Source: Flavobacteriaceae bacterium (GTDB taxonomy: Bacteria > Bacteroidota > Bacteroidia > Flavobacteriales > Flavobacteriaceae). From it: a stretch of 10,308 bases of DNA. A program made the translations under genes and the position numbers. A model generated the notes under the pieces. The model worked only from the letters and a program-made list of their open reading frames with translations, did no database searches and was not told the origin of the DNA. Positions 1 to 6,850 of this stretch are shown one piece after another. The stretch covers positions 1 to 10,308 of the forward strand of contig JAAZVG010000044.1 of NCBI GenBank assembly GCA_018623655.1, in the 5' to 3' direction. The stretch's first letter is position 1, and every line of letters begins with the position of its first letter.

Positions 1-831
1 ACTTCGTGGGCGTTTGAAAAGATCAAATAAGTGAACATGACCAACGATATTATCAATACGATCTCGATACACTAAAATTTTCGAAAAACCGGTCTCAACA
101 AAAATATCTTTTAACAAACTGATGGTGTCTCTAAGTTCAACTGCTGTAATTTCAGTTCTCGGAATCATCACCTCTCGTGCTTTGACCTCAGCAAACTCGA
201 GTGCGTTTTGAAAGATTTGAACCTCGGCATCGATTTCTTGATGATCCGCAGCAGACTCCATTTGTTGACTGATGTAATCTCCGATTTCTAATTTGGTGAA
301 TGTAGCTTGAGGATTTTCAGCATCCGCTTTTACCAGTCGTAGCACAAGATCTGAAATTTTCAGTACCATCCAAGAGAAGCCTGAAAAAAGGTTGTAGAAG
401 AAATATGCCGGAAGCGCTAATGCCTTCATCAGTGTATTGGCATAGATTTGGAAGATTGCTTTAGGTAAAAACTCTGCCGTGAGAAGTATTACCAAAGTTG
501 AAATAAGGGTGTGAGTAAGTAACTGAAATTCACCGAATACCAAAGAAGAAAATGCATCACTTTGCGAAGTCACCACCGGCAGCGTCTCTATAAGTAATTT
601 ACCCATATAATAACCATAGATCACCAGGGCTAAATTATTTCCGATTAACATACTGGCAATAAATCGCGATGGCGATGCAGTTAATCTAGATAGTAATCGA
701 GCGAGAAGTCCCTTTTGTTTCTTTTCAAGCTCAATATGAATTCGATTCGAAGAAACATAAGCAATCTCCATTCCTGAAAAGAAAGCGGATAGTGCAAGCG
801 CAATGATAATGAGTATTAGGTGGTGGTTCAA
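1..831 (-). CDS. CNNM/CorC-type (HlyC/CorC family) membrane protein with CBS domain, partial at left edge
   Basis: Partial: 277 codons are visible and the C-terminus lies beyond the window. Residues 1-135 form a DUF21/CNNM transmembrane domain: a first helix at about 5-18 followed by FSGMEIAYVSSNRI (17-31), a second at about 57-80, a third at about 104-130 with the AEFLPKA motif (119-125, usually GEIxPK), and a fourth at about 136-165. A first CBS domain begins near VMIPRTEI (221-228) and reaches the edge with GHVHLFDLF. A second CBS domain and a CorC/HlyC domain would be expected outside. Family members are implicated in divalent-cation (Mg) efflux or homeostasis; the label 'hemolysin' is historical, and the gliding protein GldE is a relative. 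The start is TTG at 831, because an in-frame TAA lies at 835-837 with only GCT between, and the first ATG (codon 21) would remove the first helix. It is the last visible gene of the coaX operon. Family confident; substrate inferred. Confidence 0.9.
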   Translation of the reverse strand, partial: MNHHLILIIIALALSAFFSGMEIAYVSSNRIHIELEKKQKGLLARLLSRLTASPSRFIASMLIGNNLALVIYGYYMGKLLIETLPVVTSQSDAFSSLVFGEFQLLTHTLISTLVILLTAEFLPKAIFQIYANTLMKALALPAYFFYNLFSGFSWMVLKISDLVLRLVKADAENPQATFTKLEIGDYISQQMESAADHQEIDAEVQIFQNALEFAEVKAREVMIPRTEITAVELRDTISLLKDIFVETGFSKILVYRDRIDNIVGHVHLFDLFKRPRS

Positions 832-834
832 AGC

Positions 835-1032
835 TTACAGCTCTTTTTCGCGCTTTTCGAATTTTTTACGATAGTTTCTTCGAAAGAAGAACATACCAGT
901 AGACACTACAAAAAATACGCCCATCAGTAATCGCTGGTCGCTTTCTGTTCCCAAAAGTTCAATTAAACGATAGCCCGAAAGAAAAGCGACTATCAAATAC
1001 AAATACTCGGTATAACGTAAGAGTTTTATCAT
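835..1032 (-). CDS. Small two-helix inner-membrane protein of unknown function
   Basis: A 65-residue protein from ATG at 1032; an in-frame TTG at 1038 would add two residues. It has a hydrophobic segment at about residues 9-24, a short polar loop (LGTESDQR), a second hydrophobic segment at about 34-48, and a strongly basic tail (FFRRNYRKKFEKREKEL), so both ends are probably cytoplasmic by the positive-inside rule. I recognise no domain. It lies between lptC (18 nt noncoding to the TTG option, 24 to the ATG) and the CNNM gene. Its TAA stop is in the same reading frame as the following TTG start, one codon away. A short membrane ORF between lptC and a CNNM gene is, from memory, common in Bacteroidota, which supports its being real. 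Function unknown; a small accessory of its membrane neighbours is only a guess. Confidence 0.72.
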   Translation of the reverse strand: MIKLLRYTEYLYLIVAFLSGYRLIELLGTESDQRLLMGVFFVVSTGMFFFRRNYRKKFEKREKEL

Positions 1033-1056
1033 ACTCAAAAATAAACAAACTAATGC

Positions 1057-1665
1057 TTAGTTCTCCGATTCTGAAATTTGTAATATACCACGGGTTTTCA
1101 TGGCTTGTAGGGAAGAGAAATCTCGACTAAACTCCATTCCTTCTCCTGTCATTACAGTACCCTCTTCTGGGTTTTCAAACTCAAAAGCCTCCTCTGTAAA
1201 AATCCAATTTCTAGTTCGACTCCAGTAGAGTTGGCTGGTTGTCAGTTCCTTATCATCATGAGTATTAATCCTGACATTACCTCGTAAATCTACAATACCC
1301 GTTAGCGAATAATAAATCGCAGAGTCGGCAAAGATATCGGTAGGCTGATTATCCTCATCAAAGAAAGTAAGATGTAACCCTTCTGGAAATAGCTGATAGG
1401 GAAACATTCGATTCTCATAATTCTCGTTGCGATCGGCACGTAGAATAGCAACCACTCTGGTGCTATCTGATTGAAGCACAGAAAGCGGCCTTACCGACTC
1501 AGTGTAGAGCATTTCTAGATTTTCGACAACACCTTGAGGAAGCTTTTTCTCAGCATCGGTGAGACTGGCCTGCTTAAATTCTTCGTTACAAGCCATAAAC
1601 AGCATTGCCACAACAAACGCTGTGGCAATGCCTAATGTTTTATTATTTAAACTTTTTCTATTCAG
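1057..1665 (-). CDS. lptC: LptC-like LPS export periplasmic lipoprotein (apparent CTG start)
   Basis: The body matches the LptC (PF06835) type: a beta-rich domain containing MFPYQLFPEGLHLTFFDEDN, then DIFADSAIYYSLTGIVDLRGN, then a repeat-like stretch with ELTTSQLYWSRTRNWIFTEE. LptC joins the LptBFG ABC transporter to LptA in the periplasmic bridge that carries LPS to the outer membrane. With the conventional GTG at 1611 the product would start MAMLFMACNEE, which has no basic N-terminus and too short a hydrophobic core. Reading upstream in frame adds NRKSLNNKTLGIATAFVV, giving an orthodox lipoprotein signal peptide with Cys26 as the lipidated residue. The open frame extends only to a TAA at 1678-1680 and holds no ATG, GTG or TTG, so CTG at 1665 is the best start (202 aa). 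Family call firm, exact start inferred. It lies 7 nt after the TPR gene. Confidence 0.83.
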   Translation of the reverse strand: MNRKSLNNKTLGIATAFVVAMLFMACNEEFKQASLTDAEKKLPQGVVENLEMLYTESVRPLSVLQSDSTRVVAILRADRNENYENRMFPYQLFPEGLHLTFFDEDNQPTDIFADSAIYYSLTGIVDLRGNVRINTHDDKELTTSQLYWSRTRNWIFTEEAFEFENPEEGTVMTGEGMEFSRDFSSLQAMKTRGILQISESEN

Positions 1666-1672
1666 AAAGAAA

Positions 1673-3046
1673 CTAGTTTAATTTTGGAATTATTACGCTG
1701 CCTCCCATCCAACAAGAGAAACTGATAGTTTCACCGGCACGGCCTGAGTTAAAGATATCCGTTTTGGACGGTGCCTTAGCTTCATATGAAGTTACTGCTT
1801 TATTAGCCGTACTCCGTAATGAAGGATCAACACGCCCCGCTCTAGCAGCAGTCCTAGCTGCTAACCAGTAAACCGCTCTCTTATCAAATTGAGTTTCACC
1901 ACACTCGTTTGCACTATCAGCATAAAGCGCTGCGAGTAGAATATATGCTCTTCCGTTAGCAGGATTAGCAGCAATCGCCTTATTCAAGTAGTTGCGCGCT
2001 TGCACCTTACTATTTCTTCGTACGATAGTGGCAATTTTATAGAGGATATTTGACTTTTTAAGGTTATCTGTTTCTAGTTCTACAGACTTATTGAAGTCAG
2101 CAATCGCACCTTTTGTATCTCCTGCTTTTTGTTTAAGCGTTCCCCCATAAAGGTATGCGTCTGCAGAAGGCTCTAAAGCCAATTGTGCTTCAAACAACTT
2201 TCTGAACATCGGATCGTCAGTACATTCTTTAGCGAACATACGGCCTACCGCACTCTTCACCCACTTTACATCAGTCTTGCGTTCTTCGTAACTTTTTTCA
2301 TAGAGCGGAATTAAATTCTCACAATCAGCGAGCGCACCTAATTTTGTGTCAATACTAGCTGCAATCTTACCAAAAGAAGAAGAATTCGTACTGTAAGCCT
2401 TGAGTCTTCTAGCATCTTTAGCACTGATTGTACCGGCCTCTTCTAACGGAAGCAATTTGGTAATCTGAGCGGTTAATGCCGCATTTTCCTCCTCAACTCT
2501 AGCAACCACTTCATCGTATACGTCAAATACTTCTTGAACATCCTTCTTACCTTGAGCCTGAAGATCAACGAGAGATGAAAAATATAGATAGAGTGCTTGA
2601 GGGTTACTGAAATTTTTGCGGTCTGCCATAAAAGCCTCTCCTAATTGGGCATAAATTTCTTCACCTGTAATTTTCTTCTCAGTTCGCTTTAAAAGCACTT
2701 TATCAATAGCAGTATCAGCAACACCATAATACTTTGGATAGTACTGAGCCGCTTTATCATACAGCTCAAGAAGTTGTGCTACAAAAGCTTCATGCTCTTC
2801 ACCTGTTGATTTTTTAATCTTGTCTTTGAGAATACGCTCACCATATAAATAATTGGCACGATTGATATCTGGACAAGTTTCATAAACCATTTTCCATGGC
2901 TCATAAGCTGCGTCGTAGTTTTTAACTTTAGCGCTTTCAACAAATATTGAAAGATTAGTAAGACACTCTTGATTTGGTGCCTGAGCTACGGCTAATGAGA
3001 AAGTAAAAAACCCAACAAAGAACGACATGAACAAACTCTTTTTCAT
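1673..3046 (-). CDS. Secreted tetratricopeptide-repeat protein of unknown function
   Basis: A 457-residue protein from an ATG with a clear Sec signal peptide (MKKSLFMSFFVGFFTFSLAVAQA, likely cut near 23), so it is periplasmic or outer-membrane associated. The mature part is alpha-helical with TPR-like units. The clearest are at about 291-326 (ADAYLYGGTLKQKAGDTKGA, then IADFNKSVEL) and 333-378 (ILYKIATI, then ARNYLNKAIAANPANGRAYI, then LLAALYAD). An earlier pair lies around 33-110. A charged, partly coiled-coil-like middle (175-230) separates the two TPR zones. The short C-terminal tail contains a Cys in ISFSCWMGGSVIIPKLN, and further cysteines at 28, 58, 242, 275 and 382 could form disulfides. 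TPR proteins usually act as protein-binding scaffolds. Its place between an outer-membrane barrel gene and lptC suggests envelope assembly, but that is context only; no enzymatic motif is visible. Confidence 0.85.
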   Translation of the reverse strand: MKKSLFMSFFVGFFTFSLAVAQAPNQECLTNLSIFVESAKVKNYDAAYEPWKMVYETCPDINRANYLYGERILKDKIKKSTGEEHEAFVAQLLELYDKAAQYYPKYYGVADTAIDKVLLKRTEKKITGEEIYAQLGEAFMADRKNFSNPQALYLYFSSLVDLQAQGKKDVQEVFDVYDEVVARVEEENAALTAQITKLLPLEEAGTISAKDARRLKAYSTNSSSFGKIAASIDTKLGALADCENLIPLYEKSYEERKTDVKWVKSAVGRMFAKECTDDPMFRKLFEAQLALEPSADAYLYGGTLKQKAGDTKGAIADFNKSVELETDNLKKSNILYKIATIVRRNSKVQARNYLNKAIAANPANGRAYILLAALYADSANECGETQFDKRAVYWLAARTAARAGRVDPSLRSTANKAVTSYEAKAPSKTDIFNSGRAGETISFSCWMGGSVIIPKLN

Positions 3047-3089
3047 AATACGTTTTTAGTTTAAGGATTCGAAAATACTATTTTTTGTA

Positions 3090-4385
3090 CTAATTAATCC
3101 TTCTTTTAACAAACCAACGATCATTTAACGATAGGCCAATATTTACTCCGAAGTAGTTCTCATCAACGAGCGACGAAGTTGAAGTTCCACGCTTACCAAC
3201 TTCAAATCCGATATTTAAATTCGAAAAGCGATCATTTGCAGTACTACCAATTGGCATGCCAAAACCAATCGACGCGACCTTATTTTGAAGTTCATCGCCT
3301 TCAATTAAAAGCCCCGTATTCTCAATTCGTAAACCTGCGCGATACGTAATTCTATTAAAAATACCGCTTATGGCAGTGTAGTCAGGAATATAATATCCAC
3401 CAATTTTAATTGTATTTGCTGCGATGTAGGTGGCATTGCTCACTGCAAGAAAATCGTTTTTAAACTGGCTCATATCTTGGCTGCTATATTCAAAACCAGC
3501 GAACCAATTGCGATCTTTTCCAATTCCCAGGCCCAAAGTTGTCATTGAAGGAATCTCTATCGTAGTCTCTGCAAGATAACCCAAGTCTACATCTAGGCGC
3601 TCTCTAGTAGCCCCATTTGACGTTTGAAACGTTCCGAGTGATTGGGTATTTGAGGCATTGAGATTCATTTGTAATTCACGACTTACCATCGCGTGTAAGC
3701 GATATTCCTTATTACCCATATTAATCTTTCGATTAGCTATTGCAGATATCGTAAAATCAAATCCAGAAATAGTGACTTCGCGCTGATCGAAAGTGCCGAG
3801 TTGTACTCCATCTATTGACTGATATCGATCATAGGCTTGATTTCCGAAATTGTAATGTGCAGCGACTCCAAAGTTCAAACCTTTAATGGGCTCAATACCT
3901 GTTGCTAAATAAACACGATTAATACCTCCTGAACCTCTATAGCTGGTACTAACCTCATCTTGATTCGCATTGAGTGATGTCTTAAACAAATCGTAGCCCA
4001 CATTACTAAAAGGCATGATACCAAAAGCAAACGAAGATTTCGGGCTCAATGGAAAAGCCAGAACTAAATAATCGAGATTTGTTACTCGTCCACGATCACT
4101 AATATCCGAAGTGGCAGTTTCACTTGCAGACTTAAACGCGTAATTTTTATTATGGGCTCCAACGGAGTAAGTTGTAAGTCTTAAAGAACCATATGCGGCA
4201 GGGTTTTGAAGATTAATATGGATACTATCCCCTAACATAGATATTCCCCCCATCATTCGATTTTCAACGGTCGATTTCGCTCTAAAATCACCTAACCCAA
4301 AATAAGAATATGGTGAAACCGTTCCGTTCTGTCCCCATAGAACTACCGATGTGAAAATGGCAATTAACGTCAGTCTTAATTTCAT
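3090..4385 (-). CDS. Putative outer-membrane beta-barrel protein (FadL/OmpP1-like architecture)
   Basis: A 431-residue protein with an N-terminal signal peptide (MKLRLTLIAIFTSVVLWGQ, about 19 residues). The mature part has alternating polar/hydrophobic, aromatic-rich strands typical of an outer-membrane barrel: TVSPYSYFGLGD near the start, INLQNPAAYGSL (57-68, recalling the 'NPA' segment of FadL/OmpP1-type barrels), many paired strands in the middle, and a terminal strand YFGVNIGLSLNDRWFVKRRIN. There is no TonB box or plug domain, so it is not a TonB-dependent receptor. The ATG is 3 nt after the coaX stop, which implies cotranscription and perhaps translational coupling. The 43-nt gap to the TPR gene is the longest in the operon. 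Transport substrate unknown; the assignment to a barrel is firm, the FadL-like label tentative. Confidence 0.82.
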   Translation of the reverse strand: MKLRLTLIAIFTSVVLWGQNGTVSPYSYFGLGDFRAKSTVENRMMGGISMLGDSIHINLQNPAAYGSLRLTTYSVGAHNKNYAFKSASETATSDISDRGRVTNLDYLVLAFPLSPKSSFAFGIMPFSNVGYDLFKTSLNANQDEVSTSYRGSGGINRVYLATGIEPIKGLNFGVAAHYNFGNQAYDRYQSIDGVQLGTFDQREVTISGFDFTISAIANRKINMGNKEYRLHAMVSRELQMNLNASNTQSLGTFQTSNGATRERLDVDLGYLAETTIEIPSMTTLGLGIGKDRNWFAGFEYSSQDMSQFKNDFLAVSNATYIAANTIKIGGYYIPDYTAISGIFNRITYRAGLRIENTGLLIEGDELQNKVASIGFGMPIGSTANDRFSNLNIGFEVGKRGTSTSSLVDENYFGVNIGLSLNDRWFVKRRIN

Positions 4386-4388
4386 TGA

Positions 4389-5126
4389 CTAAAGATTGTG
4401 CTCCAATAGCGCGTTTAAACCTTCTAATAAAAAATTAGAATGCGCAAATATGCGGCTTTTTAGGCGGACTGAAAAGGAACGAGCATCTCCGCCTGTTAAA
4501 ATCACTGTTAAATCTGGAAATTCGGATTCATAATAGTCAATACGCTTATCTATTTCGGCAATAAGGCCAAAAAAGGTAGAATTGAACATCGCATCAGATG
4601 TATTCGTTCCCGTCACTAAGTCACTATCAAATTCTTTATTCAATGTAGAGAGATTCGGGAGGCGACCTGTAAATTCGTGCATTGCTTTAATACGCATCTG
4701 CCAGCCAGGGCTTATTCCTCCACCGTGATGCAAGCCTGCAGCATCGACTATATCATAAGTCACACAACTCCCCATGTCGATAACCAATACGTTTTGAGAT
4801 GGATATTTCATTATCGCTGCAGCAACTAAAGCCTTGCGGTCGGCCCCAAGTGTCATCACATCATCGTACCTAGAACTAAAATTTAAAGAAAGCTCGGCAT
4901 CCAAATGAAAAATCTGAATGTCTTGTCCAAAAACACACTCATACTCTGCAGTTGACTCTGCTACACTTGAAAATATAACCTGATGAATTGACCGAAATCT
5001 ACTCAAGAGATCACTTACTTGATTTTCAAATATAGATTTATCAAAAGCGCTTACCTCTAAGAGGTTTTTGCCATCAAATACGCCTGTTTTTATAAGGGTA
5101 TTCCCTATGTCGATCGCTAGATTCAC
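4389..5126 (-). CDS. coaX: Type III pantothenate kinase
   Basis: A 245-residue protein, close to the usual CoaX length of about 245-260. It catalyses ATP-dependent phosphorylation of pantothenate, the first step of coenzyme A synthesis, in the cytosol. Visible family motifs in the ASKHA fold are the N-terminal phosphate loop DIGNTLIKTGVF (6-17), the GADRKAL segment with the presumed catalytic Asp96 (94-100), the second phosphate motif VIDMGSCVTYDI (115-126; the usual Thr of DxGT is replaced by Ser120), and GGGISPGWQMRIKAMHEFTG (135-154), which is typical of the family. The start is GTG at 5126: no in-frame ATG exists upstream before a stop, and the kinase motif begins almost at once. It is the first gene of the leftward operon, and the following gene starts 3 nt after its stop. 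The linkage to lptC is positional rather than metabolic. Confidence 0.94.
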   Translation of the reverse strand: MNLAIDIGNTLIKTGVFDGKNLLEVSAFDKSIFENQVSDLLSRFRSIHQVIFSSVAESTAEYECVFGQDIQIFHLDAELSLNFSSRYDDVMTLGADRKALVAAAIMKYPSQNVLVIDMGSCVTYDIVDAAGLHHGGGISPGWQMRIKAMHEFTGRLPNLSTLNKEFDSDLVTGTNTSDAMFNSTFFGLIAEIDKRIDYYESEFPDLTVILTGGDARSFSVRLKSRIFAHSNFLLEGLNALLEHNL

Positions 5127-5128
5127 CG

Positions 5129-5161
5129 TTACAAGATCGTGATTTGGACGCGTAAGACCAT
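5129..5161 (-). other. Possible 10-codon leader ORF just upstream of coaX
   Basis: An ATG at 5161 opens MVLRVQITIL and ends in TAA at 5129-5131, only 2 nt before the coaX GTG start and in another frame. It lies downstream of an A-rich stretch (AAAAGGATGAAAAAATGG). Termination so close to a GTG start could permit reinitiation or coupling, but an ORF this short arises easily by chance and nothing else supports its expression. Confidence 0.2.
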
Positions 5162-5187
5162 TTTTTCATCCTTTTATTTTTTAGTAG

Positions 5188-5201
5188 TAATTTTAAAATT
5201 A
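5188..5201. repeat. 14-bp perfect palindrome TAATTTTAAAATTA in the coaX/tRNA-Phe divergent region
   Basis: TAATTTT is followed directly by its reverse complement AAAATTA. The right end overlaps the first two bases of the tRNA -7 box (5200-5207). Read on the minus strand, the right half gives TAATTTTA, a 7/8 match to the Bacteroidota -7 consensus TAnnTTTG, which could serve coaX. It could also be an operator, or just AT-rich promoter DNA. Confidence 0.4.
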
Positions 5202-5207
5202 TATTTG
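5200..5207 (+). promoter_or_regulatory. Bacteroidota-type -7 promoter box (TATATTTG) for tRNA-Phe
   Basis: TATATTTG matches the Bacteroidota sigma-A -7 consensus TAnnTTTG exactly. It sits 25 nt before the mature tRNA 5' end, leaving a short leader (CACCCGCTTG...) to be removed by RNase P. A convincing -33 TTTG is not visible at the expected distance; that region is only T-rich (5171-5182). Confidence 0.65.
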
Positions 5208-5232
5208 CACCCGCTTGTACGCGAGCAAGGTC

Positions 5233-5305
<73 letters not shown>

Positions 5306-5316
5306 CTTAAAGCGCA

Positions 5317-5351
5317 AAAAGCCCGTCTTTTGAGATGGGCTTTTGTTTTTT
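5317..5351. terminator. Rho-independent terminator after tRNA-Phe, probably bidirectional
   Basis: AAAAGCCCGTCT (5317-5328), loop TTTG, and AGATGGGCTTTT (5333-5344) form a 12-bp hairpin with one G-T wobble, followed by G and a T-run (5346-5351). On the opposite strand the A-run at 5316-5320 gives a TTTTT tail, so it can also end the convergent hydrolase transcript, whose stop lies 25 nt away. Confidence 0.88.
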
Positions 5352-5361
5352 AAATAGACCG

Positions 5362-5374
5362 ACCTCATTGAGGT
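5362..5374. repeat. Short inverted repeat ACCTCA-T-TGAGGT beside the hydrolase stop codon
   Basis: Perfect 6-bp arms flank one central base, immediately 3' of the minus-strand hydrolase gene. The usable RNA stem is only about 5 bp with a 3-nt loop, and no U-tract follows, so it is not a terminator by itself. It may be chance or may help protect the mRNA 3' end. Confidence 0.25.
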
Positions 5375-5375
5375 A

Positions 5376-6791
5376 TTAGCGAGTACCCATTGGAATGAGT
5401 GATTGATAAGATTCAAAAGGATAGGTCTCTGGGAGTACAATTGTTCCAGTCGTAAATACAAGAGGAGACTCAGGATTCCTCTTAAAAGTGACTTCGATTA
5501 CAGAAGAAGTATATCCATTTTTGTTTTCTGGCGCCTGAATGCTGTACACGCCATTTTCATTTTTTGGAATAATGGTCTTCACCCAATTTTGTCCTACCTC
5601 CCAAATTCTAAAGTCGCGAGCTTTTGGATTAGTGCTAGACCATAAGGCAATTTCATAATCTTTCGAATCGTCTTCAATAGAAACCTCAAACCGATTCGAA
5701 ACAACTTTCCACTGCCACTGAGGCAAAGGCTGATTATGAACGAGTGCATCAAAAAAAGAAAAGACATTCGATGTATTATACGACCCAGCTAGACCATGAT
5801 TACCATTAGGAACATATTGTAGTTGTTTGTATCCAGGTAAGTCGTGATAATAAAACTTCCATGAATCAGTAACGAAAAACTCATCTACTGTACCATTAAT
5901 AATCAATTTTGGCAGCTCGAAACGCTCCTTAAATTGATAAGGCTCAACATACTCAAGCAACCTATCGAATTCTTTTGAACCAATCCAATCCATGATTCCA
6001 TAATTAACGTAGTCTTGAACTGCCGGTGACCAATCACCATAGACCCTGTAATGATGATCAAAAGAAGGTTTTAGGTTTAGGAGATCTATAACTAAAGGGG
6101 CCATCCCTATAACACGCCTGTCAATTGCGGCAGTAGTCCAAGTAGTCCATCCTCTCTTTGAAGCGCCAGATATAAAAAACTCCTGAACGGGAATCTTATT
6201 CTTTGAGGTTATTTCTTCAACGACATCCATAGCCCGTGATACTGCCCGTGTCATCGGGAATCGAGCTAGCCACTCAGCCTGTTCGTCACCTGCTCCATTC
6301 ATCAAAAACTGTTTCCATCCATAGGCGATTAAATCATCCTCATAGCGATCAATAGTATCCTTAGATCCAAAACGAATTGGTTGAAAGGGGATGTTATTTA
6401 TGTGAGCAATAACAGATTTTGAGGAGATCGCCTTTTCAACATTTAGTGTATCTAATTGCCATATGCTATCTGACGAGGTTCCGCCCCCAATGAATAGTAA
6501 CGCTTTATCAGTGTCACTGGTATTCGGAATAATAATATCCACCCAATGCCACCAGGTAGATGGAATGGTAAGATCTTCATTCAGCCATTCTCCAGAGATC
6601 ATCTTAGTTCGATATACTTTAGCCTCTAGATATTCGAGAGAATCAACGATAGAAAAACGAAACCCATCTCTATTTTCAACATAGTCCTTTAATTGATCGA
6701 TAGGTCGTACGACCGTGGAGTTTTCAGCAATACGGTTACAGGAATAAAAACCGCTCGCAATCACCAAAAACACTAAATATAATTTCTTCAT
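5376..6791 (-). CDS. PhoPQ-activated pathogenicity-related (PqaA-like) alpha/beta-hydrolase lipoprotein
   Basis: A 471-residue protein with a lipoprotein signal peptide (MKKLYLVFLVIASGFYSC, lipid Cys18), so it is envelope-anchored. It matches the PhoPQ-related family (PF10142): STWWHWVDIIIP (78-89), then LLFIGGGTS (98-106), PMTRAVSRAMD (179-189), and the nucleophile elbow ISGASKRGWTTW (207-218). The likely catalytic triad is Ser211 (G-A-S), Asp303 in INGTVDEFF, and His332 in PNGNHGL. A beta-rich C-terminal domain (about 358-460, WKVVSNRFEVSI...) completes the family layout. The founder PqaA of Salmonella is PhoP/PhoQ-regulated, but its biochemical substrate is not well established, so hydrolase or esterase activity here is inferred from the fold. 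It is divergent from the GH20 gene (59-bp gap) and convergent with tRNA-Phe. A role in glycan or peptide breakdown with the GH20 is only suggested by position. No PhoP box was recognised. Confidence 0.9.
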   Translation of the reverse strand: MKKLYLVFLVIASGFYSCNRIAENSTVVRPIDQLKDYVENRDGFRFSIVDSLEYLEAKVYRTKMISGEWLNEDLTIPSTWWHWVDIIIPNTSDTDKALLFIGGGTSSDSIWQLDTLNVEKAISSKSVIAHINNIPFQPIRFGSKDTIDRYEDDLIAYGWKQFLMNGAGDEQAEWLARFPMTRAVSRAMDVVEEITSKNKIPVQEFFISGASKRGWTTWTTAAIDRRVIGMAPLVIDLLNLKPSFDHHYRVYGDWSPAVQDYVNYGIMDWIGSKEFDRLLEYVEPYQFKERFELPKLIINGTVDEFFVTDSWKFYYHDLPGYKQLQYVPNGNHGLAGSYNTSNVFSFFDALVHNQPLPQWQWKVVSNRFEVSIEDDSKDYEIALWSSTNPKARDFRIWEVGQNWVKTIIPKNENGVYSIQAPENKNGYTSSVIEVTFKRNPESPLVFTTGTIVLPETYPFESYQSLIPMGTR

Positions 6792-6808
6792 ACAATTATT
6801 TAATTTAC

Positions 6809-6838
6809 ATAAAATACTTATTTTAAATCACTTACAAA
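6809..6838 (-). promoter_or_regulatory. Possible promoter for the PqaA-like gene
   Basis: On the minus strand TTTG (6835-6838) is followed after 18 nt by TATTTTAT (6809-6816), a 6/8 match to the Bacteroidota -33/-7 pattern TTTG...TAnnTTTG. The -7 box would end 17 nt before the ATG. The whole 59-bp divergent region is very AT-rich, so partial matches are expected. I found no good match on the plus strand for the GH20 gene. Confidence 0.3.
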
Positions 6839-6850
6839 TTGAGTTGAACG

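Noticed and set aside
1036..1043. Exact TAnnTTTG match (TATTTTTG, minus strand) just before the small membrane ORF
   Set aside because: It overlaps the possible TTG start and lies 4 nt from the ATG, lacks a -33 partner and is within an operon; likely chance in AT-rich DNA.
3047..3089. Possible internal promoter (TATTTTCG on the minus strand) in the 43-nt gap before the TPR gene
   Set aside because: 7/8 match to the -7 consensus but no convincing -33 element; a gap this short is compatible with simple cotranscription.
5403..5645. 80-codon plus-strand ORF
   Set aside because: Lies entirely antisense to the well-supported PqaA-like gene and shows no domain-like sequence.
6463..6684. 73-codon plus-strand ORF
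   Set aside because: Antisense shadow of the PqaA-like gene, with no recognisable protein features.
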